From: Jejuia sp043557195
GTDB taxonomy: Bacteria; Bacteroidota; Bacteroidia; Flavobacteriales; Flavobacteriaceae
Length of the DNA: 64,000 nucleotides
Assembly (NCBI GenBank): GCA_043557195.1
Contig: CP121314.1
Location: 2,418,001-2,482,000, forward strand
Direction of reading: 5' to 3'
In this document: positions 24,440-33,605 of the stretch, piece after piece
Position numbering within the stretch: the first letter of the stretch is position 1
Layout: each line of letters opens with the position of its first letter
Position numbers and translations under genes: made by a program
The notes under the pieces: model-generated
What the model was told of the DNA's origin: nothing
What the model saw: the letters and a program-made list of their open reading frames with translations, nothing else
Databases searched by the model: none

Positions 24440-27016
24440 TTAGAATTGTTGACCAATAATAAAGTGTGTTTCCCAATTACCAGCAGATCCTGGTTGCCCT
24501 GGAATATCATCGAAACGACGCCCAAAGTCTATACCTAATAAACCAAATGCAGGCATAAAAATTCTAACCCCTAAACCTGCGGAACGTTTTATGTTAAACG
24601 GATTAAAATCTCTAAAACTATTATAAGAATTACCACCTTCTAAGAAGCCCAACGCATAAATTTTAGCAGACGCTTTTAAAGTAATAGGGTATCTTAATTC
24701 TAAAGAAAACTTATTATAAATACTTCCCCCGTCTTGTGAAGAAAGTGATTGATTAGGATATCCCCTAAGCTGTACCACTTGTCGTCCGTCTAATGCAAAA
24801 TTCCCTAGACCATCACCACCAACAAAAAAGCGTTCAAAAGGAATTACACCTCTATCGTTATTGTAAGCTCCTAGGAAACCAAATTCTACACTTGGACGCA
24901 ATACTAAGTTTTTAGTTACTTCCGTATACCAGTCTGCCTTAAAATTTACTTTATAGAATTCTAACCAATTGAAACGCTCTTGGTCTATTTCACTAATTCT
25001 CTCACTTGCAGTTACTCTTTCGGCATCAGAACTTGCTAGATCTCCTAAAACATCGTTGTTTTCTTCTCGTTCATTTGCTAATGCTTCATAATCTTTACCA
25101 TCAAATAATGACCAAGGTGGAGATAATTTTGCTGTAATAGAAAAGTTAGAGCCTCCAGTTGGAAATATAGGATCTACACGTGTGTTATTTCTAGCTAAAC
25201 CGACGGTATAGGATAAATTTTTAGAACTACCATCACCAAATGTAAAAAGACCAGTATTATAGTTGTTTAAATCATAAACCTGATAACTTAAGGCCTGTGA
25301 GAGTGTAAAATAGTTGTCTGGAACAGTAAGTCGCTTTGCTAAACCAAGCGTAATACCTGTAATATTAAAGCTTCTGCTTTTATCAGCTCGACCATTAAAA
25401 CGGTTAAATAAAAATTGTTTTGTATGTGAAAGAGAAGCTGAAAATTGTACAGGACGTTTACCACCCAACCATGGTTCTGAAAATGAAAAACTATAGGTTT
25501 GAAAGAAGCGACTGGCTTGCAAACGTAATGAAAGCTTTTGTCCATCACCCATAGGAACTGGTTTATAGGCTTCCTTGTCAAAAATACCTTTCATTGAAAA
25601 GTTGTTGAAGGAAAGTCCTAAGGTTCCAATAAACCCACCACCACCGTAGCCACCTTGTAATTCAATCTGGCTTGCTCCAGTTTCCTTAACAGAATATTCC
25701 ATGTCGATTGTTCCCTCGTTAGGATTAGGGTTTTTGAAATCAGGAGATATTTCTTGAGCATCAAAAAAGCCTAATTGCCCTAATTCTCTAACTGTACGAA
25801 CCACATCTGCTTTACTATATAATTGTCCTGGGCGAGTTCTTAATTCTCGATAGATAACATGGTCGTTAGTTTTGTCGTTTCCAATAACCGAAACATTATT
25901 AAAATATGCCGGTTTACCTTCAGATATTCTTATTTCTAAATCAATTACATTGTCTTCTGCACTTACTTCAACTGGATTTATAGAAGAGAATAAATACCCA
26001 TTATTTTGATACAAATTGGCAATATCATCTCCATCTGGTTTTGTGTTATCTTGTATGCGTTTTTGAAGCATTACACCATTATAGGTTTCACCTTCTTTTA
26101 TTCTAATATACCTGTCTAATTGTTCATCAGTATATACGGTGTTTCCAATGAAGTTAATTTTACCAAATTTATAAAGGTCACCTTCTTCTAATTTGATATG
26201 AATAGATATGGTTTTGTCATCATTCACACTTATACTATCGGAAAGTATACGTGCATCACGGTATCCGTTTTCTGCATATTTATCTACTACACTTGCAAGG
26301 TCTGCTTGATACGCAGAGTCAATAAATTTCGAACGCTTTAAAATGCGTAAACGATTGATTTTCTTAGTGCTTTTCATGGCTTTTCTAAGCACTTTTTCTT
26401 TTAGCGCAGAGTCACCTTCAAAAATAATATCCTTAATTTTTACTTTTTCACCTTTGTCAACAGCTACTACCATATTAACTCTTGCTTTATCAAGAGTGTC
26501 TTTAACTTCAATGGTATTTATATTAACTTTTGCATTATAAAACCCCTGCTTTTTATACTTTTTCTCTAAGAAGTTTTTTGTAGTTGTTCTAAGGTTTTCA
26601 GTAACCTTTACTCCTTTTTTAAGTTTGTTATCATTAATGATACCTTCAACCTTACCTTTTTTAACTCCTGTAACTTTTACATCTATAAGTTGTGGTAAAT
26701 CAGACAAACGAATTTCTAAAAACGCTTCGTTACCTTTTACATTTTTAAGGAATATTTCAATATCACTAAAGAGTTTAGAGCCCCATAGTTTTTTTATGGC
26801 ATTGGCGATGTCTTCACCTGGAATTGTTATTTCATTACCCTTTCTTAGCCCAGAATAGGCTACTACCGTTTGCTCGTTAAAACTTGTGTTTCCAGAAACT
26901 GAAACGCCTCCAATAGTGTATTTTTTACCGTTTTCGTAAGCAATATCTTGTGCTTGAAGTGTAAAGCTAAATGCAATGATAAGTATTGCAATACATTGTT
27001 TTAAGTAAGTTTTCAA
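24440..27016 (-). CDS. bamA: Outer membrane protein assembly factor BamA
   Basis: Core Omp85 protein that folds beta-barrels into the outer membrane. It has a signal peptide ending near LQAQ, five POTRA domains (about residues 25-430; for example YTIGGVSVSGNTSFNEQTV) and a 16-strand barrel to the C-terminal ...HFIIGQQF, ending in an aromatic residue. The frame has no ATG near the start: candidates are TTG at 27055, GTG at 27043 and TTG at 27016. I prefer 27016 because it gives a compact signal peptide (MKTYLKQC...); the gene then begins just after the uppS stop. The upstream part overlaps uppS if a longer start is used. Confidence 0.95.
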   Translation of the reverse strand: MKTYLKQCIAILIIAFSFTLQAQDIAYENGKKYTIGGVSVSGNTSFNEQTVVAYSGLRKGNEITIPGEDIANAIKKLWGSKLFSDIEIFLKNVKGNEAFLEIRLSDLPQLIDVKVTGVKKGKVEGIINDNKLKKGVKVTENLRTTTKNFLEKKYKKQGFYNAKVNINTIEVKDTLDKARVNMVVAVDKGEKVKIKDIIFEGDSALKEKVLRKAMKSTKKINRLRILKRSKFIDSAYQADLASVVDKYAENGYRDARILSDSISVNDDKTISIHIKLEEGDLYKFGKINFIGNTVYTDEQLDRYIRIKEGETYNGVMLQKRIQDNTKPDGDDIANLYQNNGYLFSSINPVEVSAEDNVIDLEIRISEGKPAYFNNVSVIGNDKTNDHVIYRELRTRPGQLYSKADVVRTVRELGQLGFFDAQEISPDFKNPNPNEGTIDMEYSVKETGASQIELQGGYGGGGFIGTLGLSFNNFSMKGIFDKEAYKPVPMGDGQKLSLRLQASRFFQTYSFSFSEPWLGGKRPVQFSASLSHTKQFLFNRFNGRADKSRSFNITGITLGLAKRLTVPDNYFTLSQALSYQVYDLNNYNTGLFTFGDGSSKNLSYTVGLARNNTRVDPIFPTGGSNFSITAKLSPPWSLFDGKDYEALANEREENNDVLGDLASSDAERVTASERISEIDQERFNWLEFYKVNFKADWYTEVTKNLVLRPSVEFGFLGAYNNDRGVIPFERFFVGGDGLGNFALDGRQVVQLRGYPNQSLSSQDGGSIYNKFSLELRYPITLKASAKIYALGFLEGGNSYNSFRDFNPFNIKRSAGLGVRIFMPAFGLLGIDFGRRFDDIPGQPGSAGNWETHFIIGQQF

Positions 27017-27026
27017 TAGAAATGTA

Positions 27027-27767
27027 TTAGCTAAGTTGTTCACTTGTTTTCCCAAATCGTCTTTCTCTTTTTTGATATTCTATAATAGCTTTATACAAGT
27101 CTTGTTTTGTAAAATCTGGCCAAAGTGTATGGGTAAAATACAATTCGGCATAAGCTATTTGCCAAAGCAAAAAATTACTAATACGTTGCTCACCACTTGT
27201 TCTTATAAGTAAGTCTACGTCTGGTAAATTTTGCGTGTAAAGATGCTTATTTATAATTGATTCATCAATAGAATCGGGCGAAATTATGTTATTTTTAACT
27301 TTATTACTAATTTCTTTAACAGTGTTTAGCAATTCTTCACGAGAGCCATAACTTAATGCTAAAGTTAAGGTCATTCTTTCATTATCTTTAGTAGCATTCA
27401 TTACTTCAGAAAGTTCTTTGTGAACCCTTGCTGGCAATAGATTTAAGTTGCCAATAGCAGATAGTTTTATATTATTATCTTGAAGTGTTTTTATTTCTTT
27501 TTTTAAAGATGAAATTAACAACTTCATTAATGTTTTTACCTCAAGTTTTGGTCTATTCCAGTTTTCTGTAGAGAATGCATAAAGTGTTAAATTCTCAACA
27601 CCCAATTCTGCAGAAGCTTCAACAACTTGTCTTACTGATTTTGTGCCATTTTCATGTCCAAAAGCACGCAACATACCTTTTTGTTTAGCCCATCGTCCAT
27701 TACCATCCATAATTATGGCGATATGTTTAGGTAAAGCTTCGAGTATGATATCGTTTTTTAAGTCCAT
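27027..27767 (-). CDS. uppS: Isoprenyl transferase (undecaprenyl diphosphate synthase)
   Basis: Cis-prenyltransferase making the C55 carrier lipid for peptidoglycan and other glycans. The 246-residue protein has IIMDGNGRWAKQKG with the catalytic Asp, FSTENWNRP, and the C-terminal LLIRTSGEQRISNFLLWQ and TLWPDF. It begins next to the DUF6089 stop and is followed at once by bamA, an arrangement shared by many Bacteroidota. Confidence 0.97.
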   Translation of the reverse strand: MDLKNDIILEALPKHIAIIMDGNGRWAKQKGMLRAFGHENGTKSVRQVVEASAELGVENLTLYAFSTENWNRPKLEVKTLMKLLISSLKKEIKTLQDNNIKLSAIGNLNLLPARVHKELSEVMNATKDNERMTLTLALSYGSREELLNTVKEISNKVKNNIISPDSIDESIINKHLYTQNLPDVDLLIRTSGEQRISNFLLWQIAYAELYFTHTLWPDFTKQDLYKAIIEYQKRERRFGKTSEQLS

Positions 27768-28451
27768 TTAGTCAATACAATAACAAGGGTTTTCTCCAAA
27801 GGTGTAAGTTAGGGTTATTCCGCTAAAGGTATACCAATCATTGTTGTTTATGTTTCCAAAACGGAATTGTTGATTTGCACCTGCAGGATTACTACCATCA
27901 ATATTATCCTTAAAAGTATAACGTGCACCAACTTCTATCCCTAAAATAAACTTATCAATTAGTCGCATTTTAAAACCTAATACCATTGGTATCCCAAAAG
28001 CCCAACTTTTATTGTTTTCAGAAGTTAGAGCGCCATTCGAAAAGAAATAGTTGTCATGTCTCGCAGCGCTTATTCCTGTATATAGATATGGTGTAGCTAC
28101 CGGTTTGCCTGTATGTAAGTTAAAATCCAGAAACGTAAATTCCATACCAGCAGAAATTTCAAAAACACTGTTGTTAAAGCTGTAACCGCGTTGCTGACGT
28201 CTTGGATCGTCCGAATTTAAATCTACACCTTCTAACTCTGAAAAAATCATTGATATTCTATAAGAGTGTCTCGCACTTCTATTCCATTTATAAATACCGC
28301 CAAAAGCCGCTTGGTTTGGCGAAATATAATCTGTAGCGCCAACATCACCAATAAAGTTACTACCTCCCGCAAATATACCAATTTCATTGATTTGAGAGAA
28401 GCTAAGTTGTAGCGTTAACAAGCTAATTATTAATAGGTTTACGTGCCGCAT
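27768..28451 (-). CDS. DUF6089 family outer-membrane beta-barrel protein
   Basis: Exported 227-residue protein with a signal peptide (ending near LSFSQ) and a pattern of amphipathic strands typical of a small beta-barrel. NEIGIFAGGSNFIGDVG and GIYKWNRSARHSYR match the family I know as DUF6089, found next to uppS and bamA in Bacteroidota. It ends with an unusual Cys pair (NPCYCID). Function unknown; the position suggests an envelope-assembly role. Confidence 0.85.
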   Translation of the reverse strand: MRHVNLLIISLLTLQLSFSQINEIGIFAGGSNFIGDVGATDYISPNQAAFGGIYKWNRSARHSYRISMIFSELEGVDLNSDDPRRQQRGYSFNNSVFEISAGMEFTFLDFNLHTGKPVATPYLYTGISAARHDNYFFSNGALTSENNKSWAFGIPMVLGFKMRLIDKFILGIEVGARYTFKDNIDGSNPAGANQQFRFGNINNNDWYTFSGITLTYTFGENPCYCID

Positions 28452-28549
28452 AGCTATTTAAAGTTTGCAAATATAATAAATAAGATGAGCCTATAGCAAT
28501 TTGAATTGAATAGTATGAACGTAAAACAGATTTTATAAGGAATTATTGT

Positions 28550-29434
28550 TTAATTGCGCTTGTCTTCACCCCAAAGCATTTTTTTACGAAGTGTTTTTAA
28601 AAAGCTTTCATCGAGCAAGTCAATCATTTTAATTTTAAAGTCGGCTTTTTTAATTTTTATGATGGTACCATTATCTAAAGTAGCAATTCTAGAATCTAAA
28701 GAAACCAGATGCTGCTCCTCACGACCACTTACTGTTAATTGAATTTCTGTAGAATCAGGTATTATTAAAGGTCTAGCGCTTAAATTATGTGGTGCAATTG
28801 GTGTTAAAACAAAGCTGTTAGCGCCTGGTGTAATTACGGGTCCCCCACAACTTAAAGAATAACCTGTGGAACCTGTTGGGGTTGATACAATTAAACCATC
28901 ACTCCAATACGATGTTAAATATTGCCCATCTAGAAGTGTTTCTACAGTAATCATAGAAGTGGTGTTTTTTCTACTTACTGCAATTTCGTTCAAGGCAAAG
29001 TTCAACTCTACAATATCTTTATTTTCAGGAGATGTTTCTATTGAAAGTAAGCTACGTTCAGAAATTTTATATTTCCCATCAATAATATTTTGCACAGCAT
29101 TTTCAATGTCTTCAACCTGAATAGTTGCCAAGAAACCTAACCTTCCAGTATTAATACCAACAATAGGGATATCTAACTCCATAACAAAGGTTATGGCTCT
29201 TAAAATAGTGCCATCGCCGCCAATACTTACTAATAAATCGAAAGATTCGTCTAGTGTTTCAAAAGTTTCAAACGTATTGTAAAATTCTCGTTTTGTCGAG
29301 ACAGATTTTATGAGTTCTGAAAATTCAGATTCTATAAGAACTTCCACATCTTTTTGAGCTACATAATTTAATAGCGTATCAACTGATGTGAGCGTATATT
29401 TGTTATTAAAACGGCCAAAGACGGCTAACTTCAT
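28550..29434 (-). CDS. nadK: NAD kinase
   Basis: Phosphorylates NAD to NADP. The 294-residue protein has the GGDGT motif (LVSIGGDGTILRAI), NTGRLGFLA, and the Gly-rich TPTGSTGYSLSCGGP segment typical of the family. It starts two bases after the CBS-protein stop, so both are one transcript. A 98-base gap then leads to DUF6089. Confidence 0.96.
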   Translation of the reverse strand: MKLAVFGRFNNKYTLTSVDTLLNYVAQKDVEVLIESEFSELIKSVSTKREFYNTFETFETLDESFDLLVSIGGDGTILRAITFVMELDIPIVGINTGRLGFLATIQVEDIENAVQNIIDGKYKISERSLLSIETSPENKDIVELNFALNEIAVSRKNTTSMITVETLLDGQYLTSYWSDGLIVSTPTGSTGYSLSCGGPVITPGANSFVLTPIAPHNLSARPLIIPDSTEIQLTVSGREEQHLVSLDSRIATLDNGTIIKIKKADFKIKMIDLLDESFLKTLRKKMLWGEDKRN

Positions 29435-29436
29435 AA

Positions 29437-30096
29437 TTAAATATTTAAATATTTTTTCAAATAATCCGACCGTTCTTTTAAATTCTGTGTAAAACTATCT
29501 TCTTCATGTCCTGAAGCTATATTATAACTATAACGTCTAAAGGTTTGAATAATATCATTTAGACTTGTGTTACCTATTTTTAAAGTAACTTGTACGATGT
29601 CGTTTTGCATTTTCGAAATAAACGCACCAAGAAGTTTTCCATTATTAGATTCTACAATCTGGCTAATTTCACTAAACGAATAATCGTTAATTCCCTTTTC
29701 AACTACTAAAACACCACCTGCTTCGAAGAAAAAGGGAGATTCATTAAAAAGCCCGATTACATCATTGAGTTCATAATAACCTATGTAACCTCCTTTCTTG
29801 TTTAAAACGGGCATAATATTCGCAGAGTTTTGAGCAAAAGCTTCTAAAACATCAAGCCACATCGTGTCCTCTCTTACAAAAAAGTCTTCTAAAGTATATA
29901 AATAGTCACTCACCAGTTTCTCACCATCAAAACAATGCACATCGGTTTCAAAAAGCGTACCTGCAAAAACATCATTCTTGTCTTTAATAGGAATGTGGGA
30001 ATAGGTAAGCTGATTAAAAAGCTCTTGCAACTCGCTTATTTTGCTGGTGCTACTTAAGGGTTTTATGTCATTAATTATAAATTCTTGAAGTCTCAT
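29437..30096 (-). CDS. CBS domain-containing protein
   Basis: A 219-residue cytosolic protein with a pair of CBS motifs (about residues 10-125; SHIPIKDKNDVFAG, NIMPVLNKKGGYIGYYELNDVIGL) followed by an ACT-like or other alpha/beta C-terminal domain. CBS pairs bind adenine nucleotides. It is the first gene of a minus-strand series with nadK two bases downstream, which fits a nucleotide-sensing role but proves nothing. Confidence 0.87.
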   Translation of the reverse strand: MRLQEFIINDIKPLSSTSKISELQELFNQLTYSHIPIKDKNDVFAGTLFETDVHCFDGEKLVSDYLYTLEDFFVREDTMWLDVLEAFAQNSANIMPVLNKKGGYIGYYELNDVIGLFNESPFFFEAGGVLVVEKGINDYSFSEISQIVESNNGKLLGAFISKMQNDIVQVTLKIGNTSLNDIIQTFRRYSYNIASGHEEDSFTQNLKERSDYLKKYLNI

Positions 30097-30158
30097 AAGT
30101 ACTATCTATTACAGTGCAAATTAATCAAAAAAAAGCTACCTGTGCTTGTTCTAGTTTG

Positions 30159-30166
30159 TATTTTTG
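30159..30166 (+). promoter_or_regulatory. -7 box for pdxJ
   Basis: TATTTTTG fits TAnnTTTG 18 bases before the pdxJ ATG. The nearest TTG upstream is only about ten bases away, so the -33 element is poor. Confidence 0.42.
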
Positions 30167-30184
30167 CACTTTAAAATGTAATTG

Positions 30185-30898
30185 ATGACAAAGTTAAGTG
30201 TAAATATTAACAAGATAGCAACTTTAAGAAATTCTCGAGGTGGTGATGTGCCAAATGTAGTGCAATTCGCAAAAGATGTTCAGCGTTTTGGTGCAGAGGG
30301 CGTCACTATTCATCCAAGACCAGATGAGCGTCATATTCGTTACCAAGACGCGAGAGATTTAAAACCTGAAGTATACACAGAGTATAATATTGAGGGTAAC
30401 CCTATAAAATCGTTTATGGATTTGGTTTTAGAAGTAAAGCCAACACAAGTTACTTTGGTGCCCGATGCTGAAGATGCCATAACAAGTAATGCAGGTTGGG
30501 ATACCATTAAACATAAAGATTTATTAATTGATGTGATTTCTGAATTTCAGAAAAACGGCATACGAACTTCCATTTTTGTAGATCCTGTTTTGAAGCAAAT
30601 AGAAGGCGCTAAAGCTACGGGGACAGATAGAATTGAGTTGTACACTGAAGGTTTTGCACATAAATATAGTTTAGGAGATAAAGACGGAATTGCGCCTTAT
30701 ACTGAAAGTGCAATTTTGGCAAACGAATTAGGCCTAGGAATTAATGCAGGACATGATTTATCTTTAGATAACATTGAGTTTTTTAAGAAAAATATTCCTA
30801 ACCTTTTAGAGGTGTCTATTGGGCATGCGTTGATTGCGGAAAGTCTGTATTTAGGTGTGGAGAATGTAATACAGATGTATTTGAGAAAGCTGAAATAG
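30185..30898 (+). CDS. pdxJ: Pyridoxine 5'-phosphate synthase
   Basis: Last step of DXP-dependent vitamin B6 synthesis: condenses 1-deoxyxylulose 5-phosphate with 3-amino-2-oxopropyl phosphate. I use the ATG at 30185, one codon after a TTG in frame. Family signatures are LSVNINKIATLRNSRGG, GVTIHPRPDERHIRYQD, TLVPDAEDAITSNAGWD and GINAGHDLSLDN. At about 237 residues it is of normal length. Confidence 0.97.
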   Translation: MTKLSVNINKIATLRNSRGGDVPNVVQFAKDVQRFGAEGVTIHPRPDERHIRYQDARDLKPEVYTEYNIEGNPIKSFMDLVLEVKPTQVTLVPDAEDAITSNAGWDTIKHKDLLIDVISEFQKNGIRTSIFVDPVLKQIEGAKATGTDRIELYTEGFAHKYSLGDKDGIAPYTESAILANELGLGINAGHDLSLDNIEFFKKNIPNLLEVSIGHALIAESLYLGVENVIQMYLRKLK

Positions 30899-30906
30899 AA
30901 GATATT

Positions 30907-31671
30907 ATGCTACTACATTCAAACATAATAGGAGAAGGACATCCATTTGTAATCCTGCATGGGTTTTTAGGAATGGGTGATAATTGGAAAACTCATGGAA
31001 AGAACTTTGCAGAATTAGGCTATGAAGTGCATTTGGTAGATCAACGTAATCACGGACATAGTTTTCATGATGCTTCATTTAGTTATGAAGTGCTCGCAGA
31101 AGATTTAAAAAACTATTGTGAAGCCAAAAATCTAAAAGATATTATTCTATTGGGGCATTCCATGGGAGGAAAAACAGCGATGTTATTCGCTACAGAATAT
31201 CCAGAATTGGTATCAAAATTATTAGTGGCAGATATTTCTCCAAGGTTTTACCCCGTGCATCATGATACCATTCTAAACGGATTAAGCGCTTTGGATTTTG
31301 ATGTGATAAAAAGCAGAGGTGAAGCTGATAAAGTATTGAGCGACTATGTTTCAGATTTTGGAACACGTCAATTTTTATTAAAAAACTTGTATTGGGTTGA
31401 AAAAGGGAAATTAGGGTTGCGAATTAATTTGGAAGTCTTACAAAATGAAGTTGCTGAAGTTGGTGAAGCATTACCAAGCTACGCAAGATTTGAAAAAAAC
31501 ACTTTGTTTTTACGCGGTGATCGCTCAGAATATATTGGTCATGAGGATGAACGTATTATAAAAAATCATTTTTCAAATGTTAACATTGTAACCATTCCAA
31601 ATGCTGGGCATTGGCTGCATGCAGAGAACCCAAAAGATTTTTTTGAGGCTGTTATTGAGTTTGTAAAATAA
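30907..31671 (+). CDS. Alpha/beta hydrolase, YbfF-like esterase
   Basis: Serine hydrolase of 254 residues. It has the oxyanion-hole segment LHGFLGMGDNW, VDQRNHGHS, the nucleophile Ser85 in GHSMGGKTA, and the catalytic His in NAGHWLHAENP. The sequence order and length resemble YbfF-type acyl-CoA or short-chain esterases. It starts nine bases after pdxJ and probably shares its transcript. Natural substrate unknown. Confidence 0.9.
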   Translation: MLLHSNIIGEGHPFVILHGFLGMGDNWKTHGKNFAELGYEVHLVDQRNHGHSFHDASFSYEVLAEDLKNYCEAKNLKDIILLGHSMGGKTAMLFATEYPELVSKLLVADISPRFYPVHHDTILNGLSALDFDVIKSRGEADKVLSDYVSDFGTRQFLLKNLYWVEKGKLGLRINLEVLQNEVAEVGEALPSYARFEKNTLFLRGDRSEYIGHEDERIIKNHFSNVNIVTIPNAGHWLHAENPKDFFEAVIEFVK

Positions 31672-31703
31672 TATATTTCGTATTTTTATAAAAAGTTAAA
31701 ATT

Positions 31704-32051
31704 ATGAATTTGATAATCAAACTCTTACTAAACGCTGTAGCCGTTTTTATTTTAGCCCATTTACTTTCAGGAGTAAATGTAGATGGTTACGTTGGTGCCC
31801 TAATAGTGGCAGTAGTCCTTTCGGTTTTAAACTTGCTTGTAAAACCTATTTTGGTAATTTTTACATTACCAGCTACTATATTAACACTCGGGCTTTTTCT
31901 GTTGGTTATAAATGCTGTAATTATTCTCTTAGCAGATAAGCTAATAGACGGTTTTTCAGTAGCAAATTTTTGGTGGGCGCTAATTTTTAGTGTCTTGCTG
32001 TCCATACTACAATCTATCCTACATTCGCTTTTAAAAGAAGATAAAAAATAG
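31704..32051 (+). CDS. YvlD-like four-helix membrane protein (phage holin superfamily IV)
   Basis: A 115-residue protein with four hydrophobic helices, belonging to the PF04020 group that databases call phage holin family or YvlD. Typical parts are LLLNAVAVFILAHLLSGV, LSVLNLLVKPILVIFTLPATILTLGLFLLVINA and DGFSVANFWWA. In spite of the name it is a chromosomal membrane protein, not evidence for a prophage. It lies 32 bases after the hydrolase gene. Confidence 0.88.
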   Translation: MNLIIKLLLNAVAVFILAHLLSGVNVDGYVGALIVAVVLSVLNLLVKPILVIFTLPATILTLGLFLLVINAVIILLADKLIDGFSVANFWWALIFSVLLSILQSILHSLLKEDKK

Positions 32052-32073
32052 CTTAAAATCAGGCAATTAAAAC

Positions 32074-32105
32074 TTTGTTGGGATGCAAAAAATGTTATAT
32101 TTTTG
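32074..32105 (+). promoter_or_regulatory. Promoter of tig, overlapped by a palindrome
   Basis: TTTG at 32074-32077 and TATTTTTG at 32098-32105 are spaced by 20 bases, an excellent match to the Bacteroidota sigma-A promoter. A perfect inverted repeat (GGATGCAAAAA / TTTTTGCATCC, 32081-32110) covers the spacer and the -7 box. The predicted leader of about 65 bases contains a small stem AGGAC / GTCCT (32131-32145). Confidence 0.62.
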
Positions 32106-32179
32106 CATCCCATTTTTAATTAAGAAGCATAGGACGTAAAGTCCTTTTATTAAATGCCGTTTAGGCTTATAGCATTACA

Positions 32180-33508
32180 ATGAATATTACAAGAGAAAAC
32201 TTAGATGAGTTAAACGCGGTAGTAAAAGTAGATATCGCTAAAGAAGACTATAGTGATAAGGTTGAAAAAATCTTAACAGATTACCGTAAAACAGCCAATA
32301 TTCCAGGATTTAGAAAAGGGCATGTGCCTATGGGAATGGTTAAAAAACAATATGGTAAAGCTGTATTGGTAGACGAAGTAAACAAGCTATTACAAGATGC
32401 GTTAAACAAATATCTTACAGAAGAAAAGCTTGACGTTCTAGGGCAACCATTACCAAAACCACAAGATGAGATTGATTGGGATGCTGATGGTTTTTCTTTT
32501 GAATTTGAATTAGGATTGGCTCCTGAGTTTGATGTAAAACTTAAAGGTAAAAAAGCAATCACGCATTACAATATTGTTGCTGATGATAAAATGATAGATG
32601 AGCAAATAGAGCGCATTCAAAAACAATATGGGAAATTAGTATCACAAGATACTGTTGAGAAAGACAGCGAAGTTACTGGTGCTTATAAAAACGAAGAAAA
32701 GGAAATTGATAATACTATAACACTTACTTTAGATAAATTTAAAGGAAAAGCTACTGAGAAGAAGTTTATAGGAGCTAAAGTAGGTGATGTTATTTCATTA
32801 AAAACAAAAGGGTTATACGAAGATGATCATGATTTAATGCATGCGTTAAAAGTACCTCACGATGAAGCTCATGGTTTGGATATTGAAGTAACCTTTACAA
32901 TTACTGAAATTAACAAAAGAGAGTTAGCCGATTTAGATCAGGAGTTGTTTGATAAACTTTTCCCGTCAAAAGAAGTAACGTCTGTTACAGAATTAAAAGC
33001 AAAAATAAAGGAAGATGCTGAGAAGCAATTCAAACAGCAATCTGACCAAAAGTTATTGAATGATGTTACTGAATATTTAGTAGACAGTACAAAATTTGAT
33101 TTACCAGCTGAATTTTTAACCAAATGGATGCAAACCGCTGGTGAAAAAGAAATGGATGCTGAACAAGCTAAAGACGAATATGAAAAGTCTGAAAAAAGTT
33201 TGCGTTATCAGTTAATTGAAGGTAAACTGATTGAGGATAACAACATTCAAGTAACTATCGAAGATATAAAAGGTCATGCTAAGGAAATGATTAAAGTTCA
33301 AATGGCACAGTTTGGACAAATGAATCCTTCAGATGAAGAGCTTGAAGGCATTGCAGCTAGAGTTCTTGGTAATCAAGAAGAAGCTCGTAGAATTTCAGAG
33401 CAGTTAATTAGTCAAAAGCTAATTGGATTGTATAAAGAAAAGGCGAACTTAAAAGTAAAAGAATTGAGTTACGAAAAGTTTGTTAAAGAAGTTTACGGCG
33501 ACAAATAA
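32180..33508 (+). CDS. tig: Trigger factor
   Basis: Ribosome-associated chaperone for nascent chains. The 442-residue protein has the ribosome-binding signature GFRKGHVPMGMVKKQYG (about residues 41-57, with GFRKG), a middle PPIase-like domain that is diverged as usual in Bacteroidota, and a helical C-terminal region (about 270-440). It has its own promoter and terminator and precedes clpP and clpX, a widespread arrangement that couples folding and degradation. Confidence 0.96.
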   Translation: MNITRENLDELNAVVKVDIAKEDYSDKVEKILTDYRKTANIPGFRKGHVPMGMVKKQYGKAVLVDEVNKLLQDALNKYLTEEKLDVLGQPLPKPQDEIDWDADGFSFEFELGLAPEFDVKLKGKKAITHYNIVADDKMIDEQIERIQKQYGKLVSQDTVEKDSEVTGAYKNEEKEIDNTITLTLDKFKGKATEKKFIGAKVGDVISLKTKGLYEDDHDLMHALKVPHDEAHGLDIEVTFTITEINKRELADLDQELFDKLFPSKEVTSVTELKAKIKEDAEKQFKQQSDQKLLNDVTEYLVDSTKFDLPAEFLTKWMQTAGEKEMDAEQAKDEYEKSEKSLRYQLIEGKLIEDNNIQVTIEDIKGHAKEMIKVQMAQFGQMNPSDEELEGIAARVLGNQEEARRISEQLISQKLIGLYKEKANLKVKELSYEKFVKEVYGDK

Positions 33509-33531
33509 TCAAATAATAATTCATTATATTT

Positions 33532-33571
33532 ATGCGCTTGAACTAGTACTAGTTCAAGCGCATTTTATTTA
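33532..33571 (+). terminator. Terminator after tig built on a perfect 32-base palindrome
   Basis: ATGCGCTTGAACTAGT is followed directly by its reverse complement (33532-33563), then TTTATTT. As RNA it would form a stem of about 14 pairs with a 4-base loop. It lies 24 bases past the tig stop. Confidence 0.8.
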
Positions 33572-33605
33572 AAAATATCTTAAAATTAAAACGATAAAGC
33601 CTACT

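Noticed and set aside
31704..32051. Phage holin-like name suggesting a prophage
   Set aside because: The four-helix YvlD-like family is common in chromosomes; no other phage genes are nearby.
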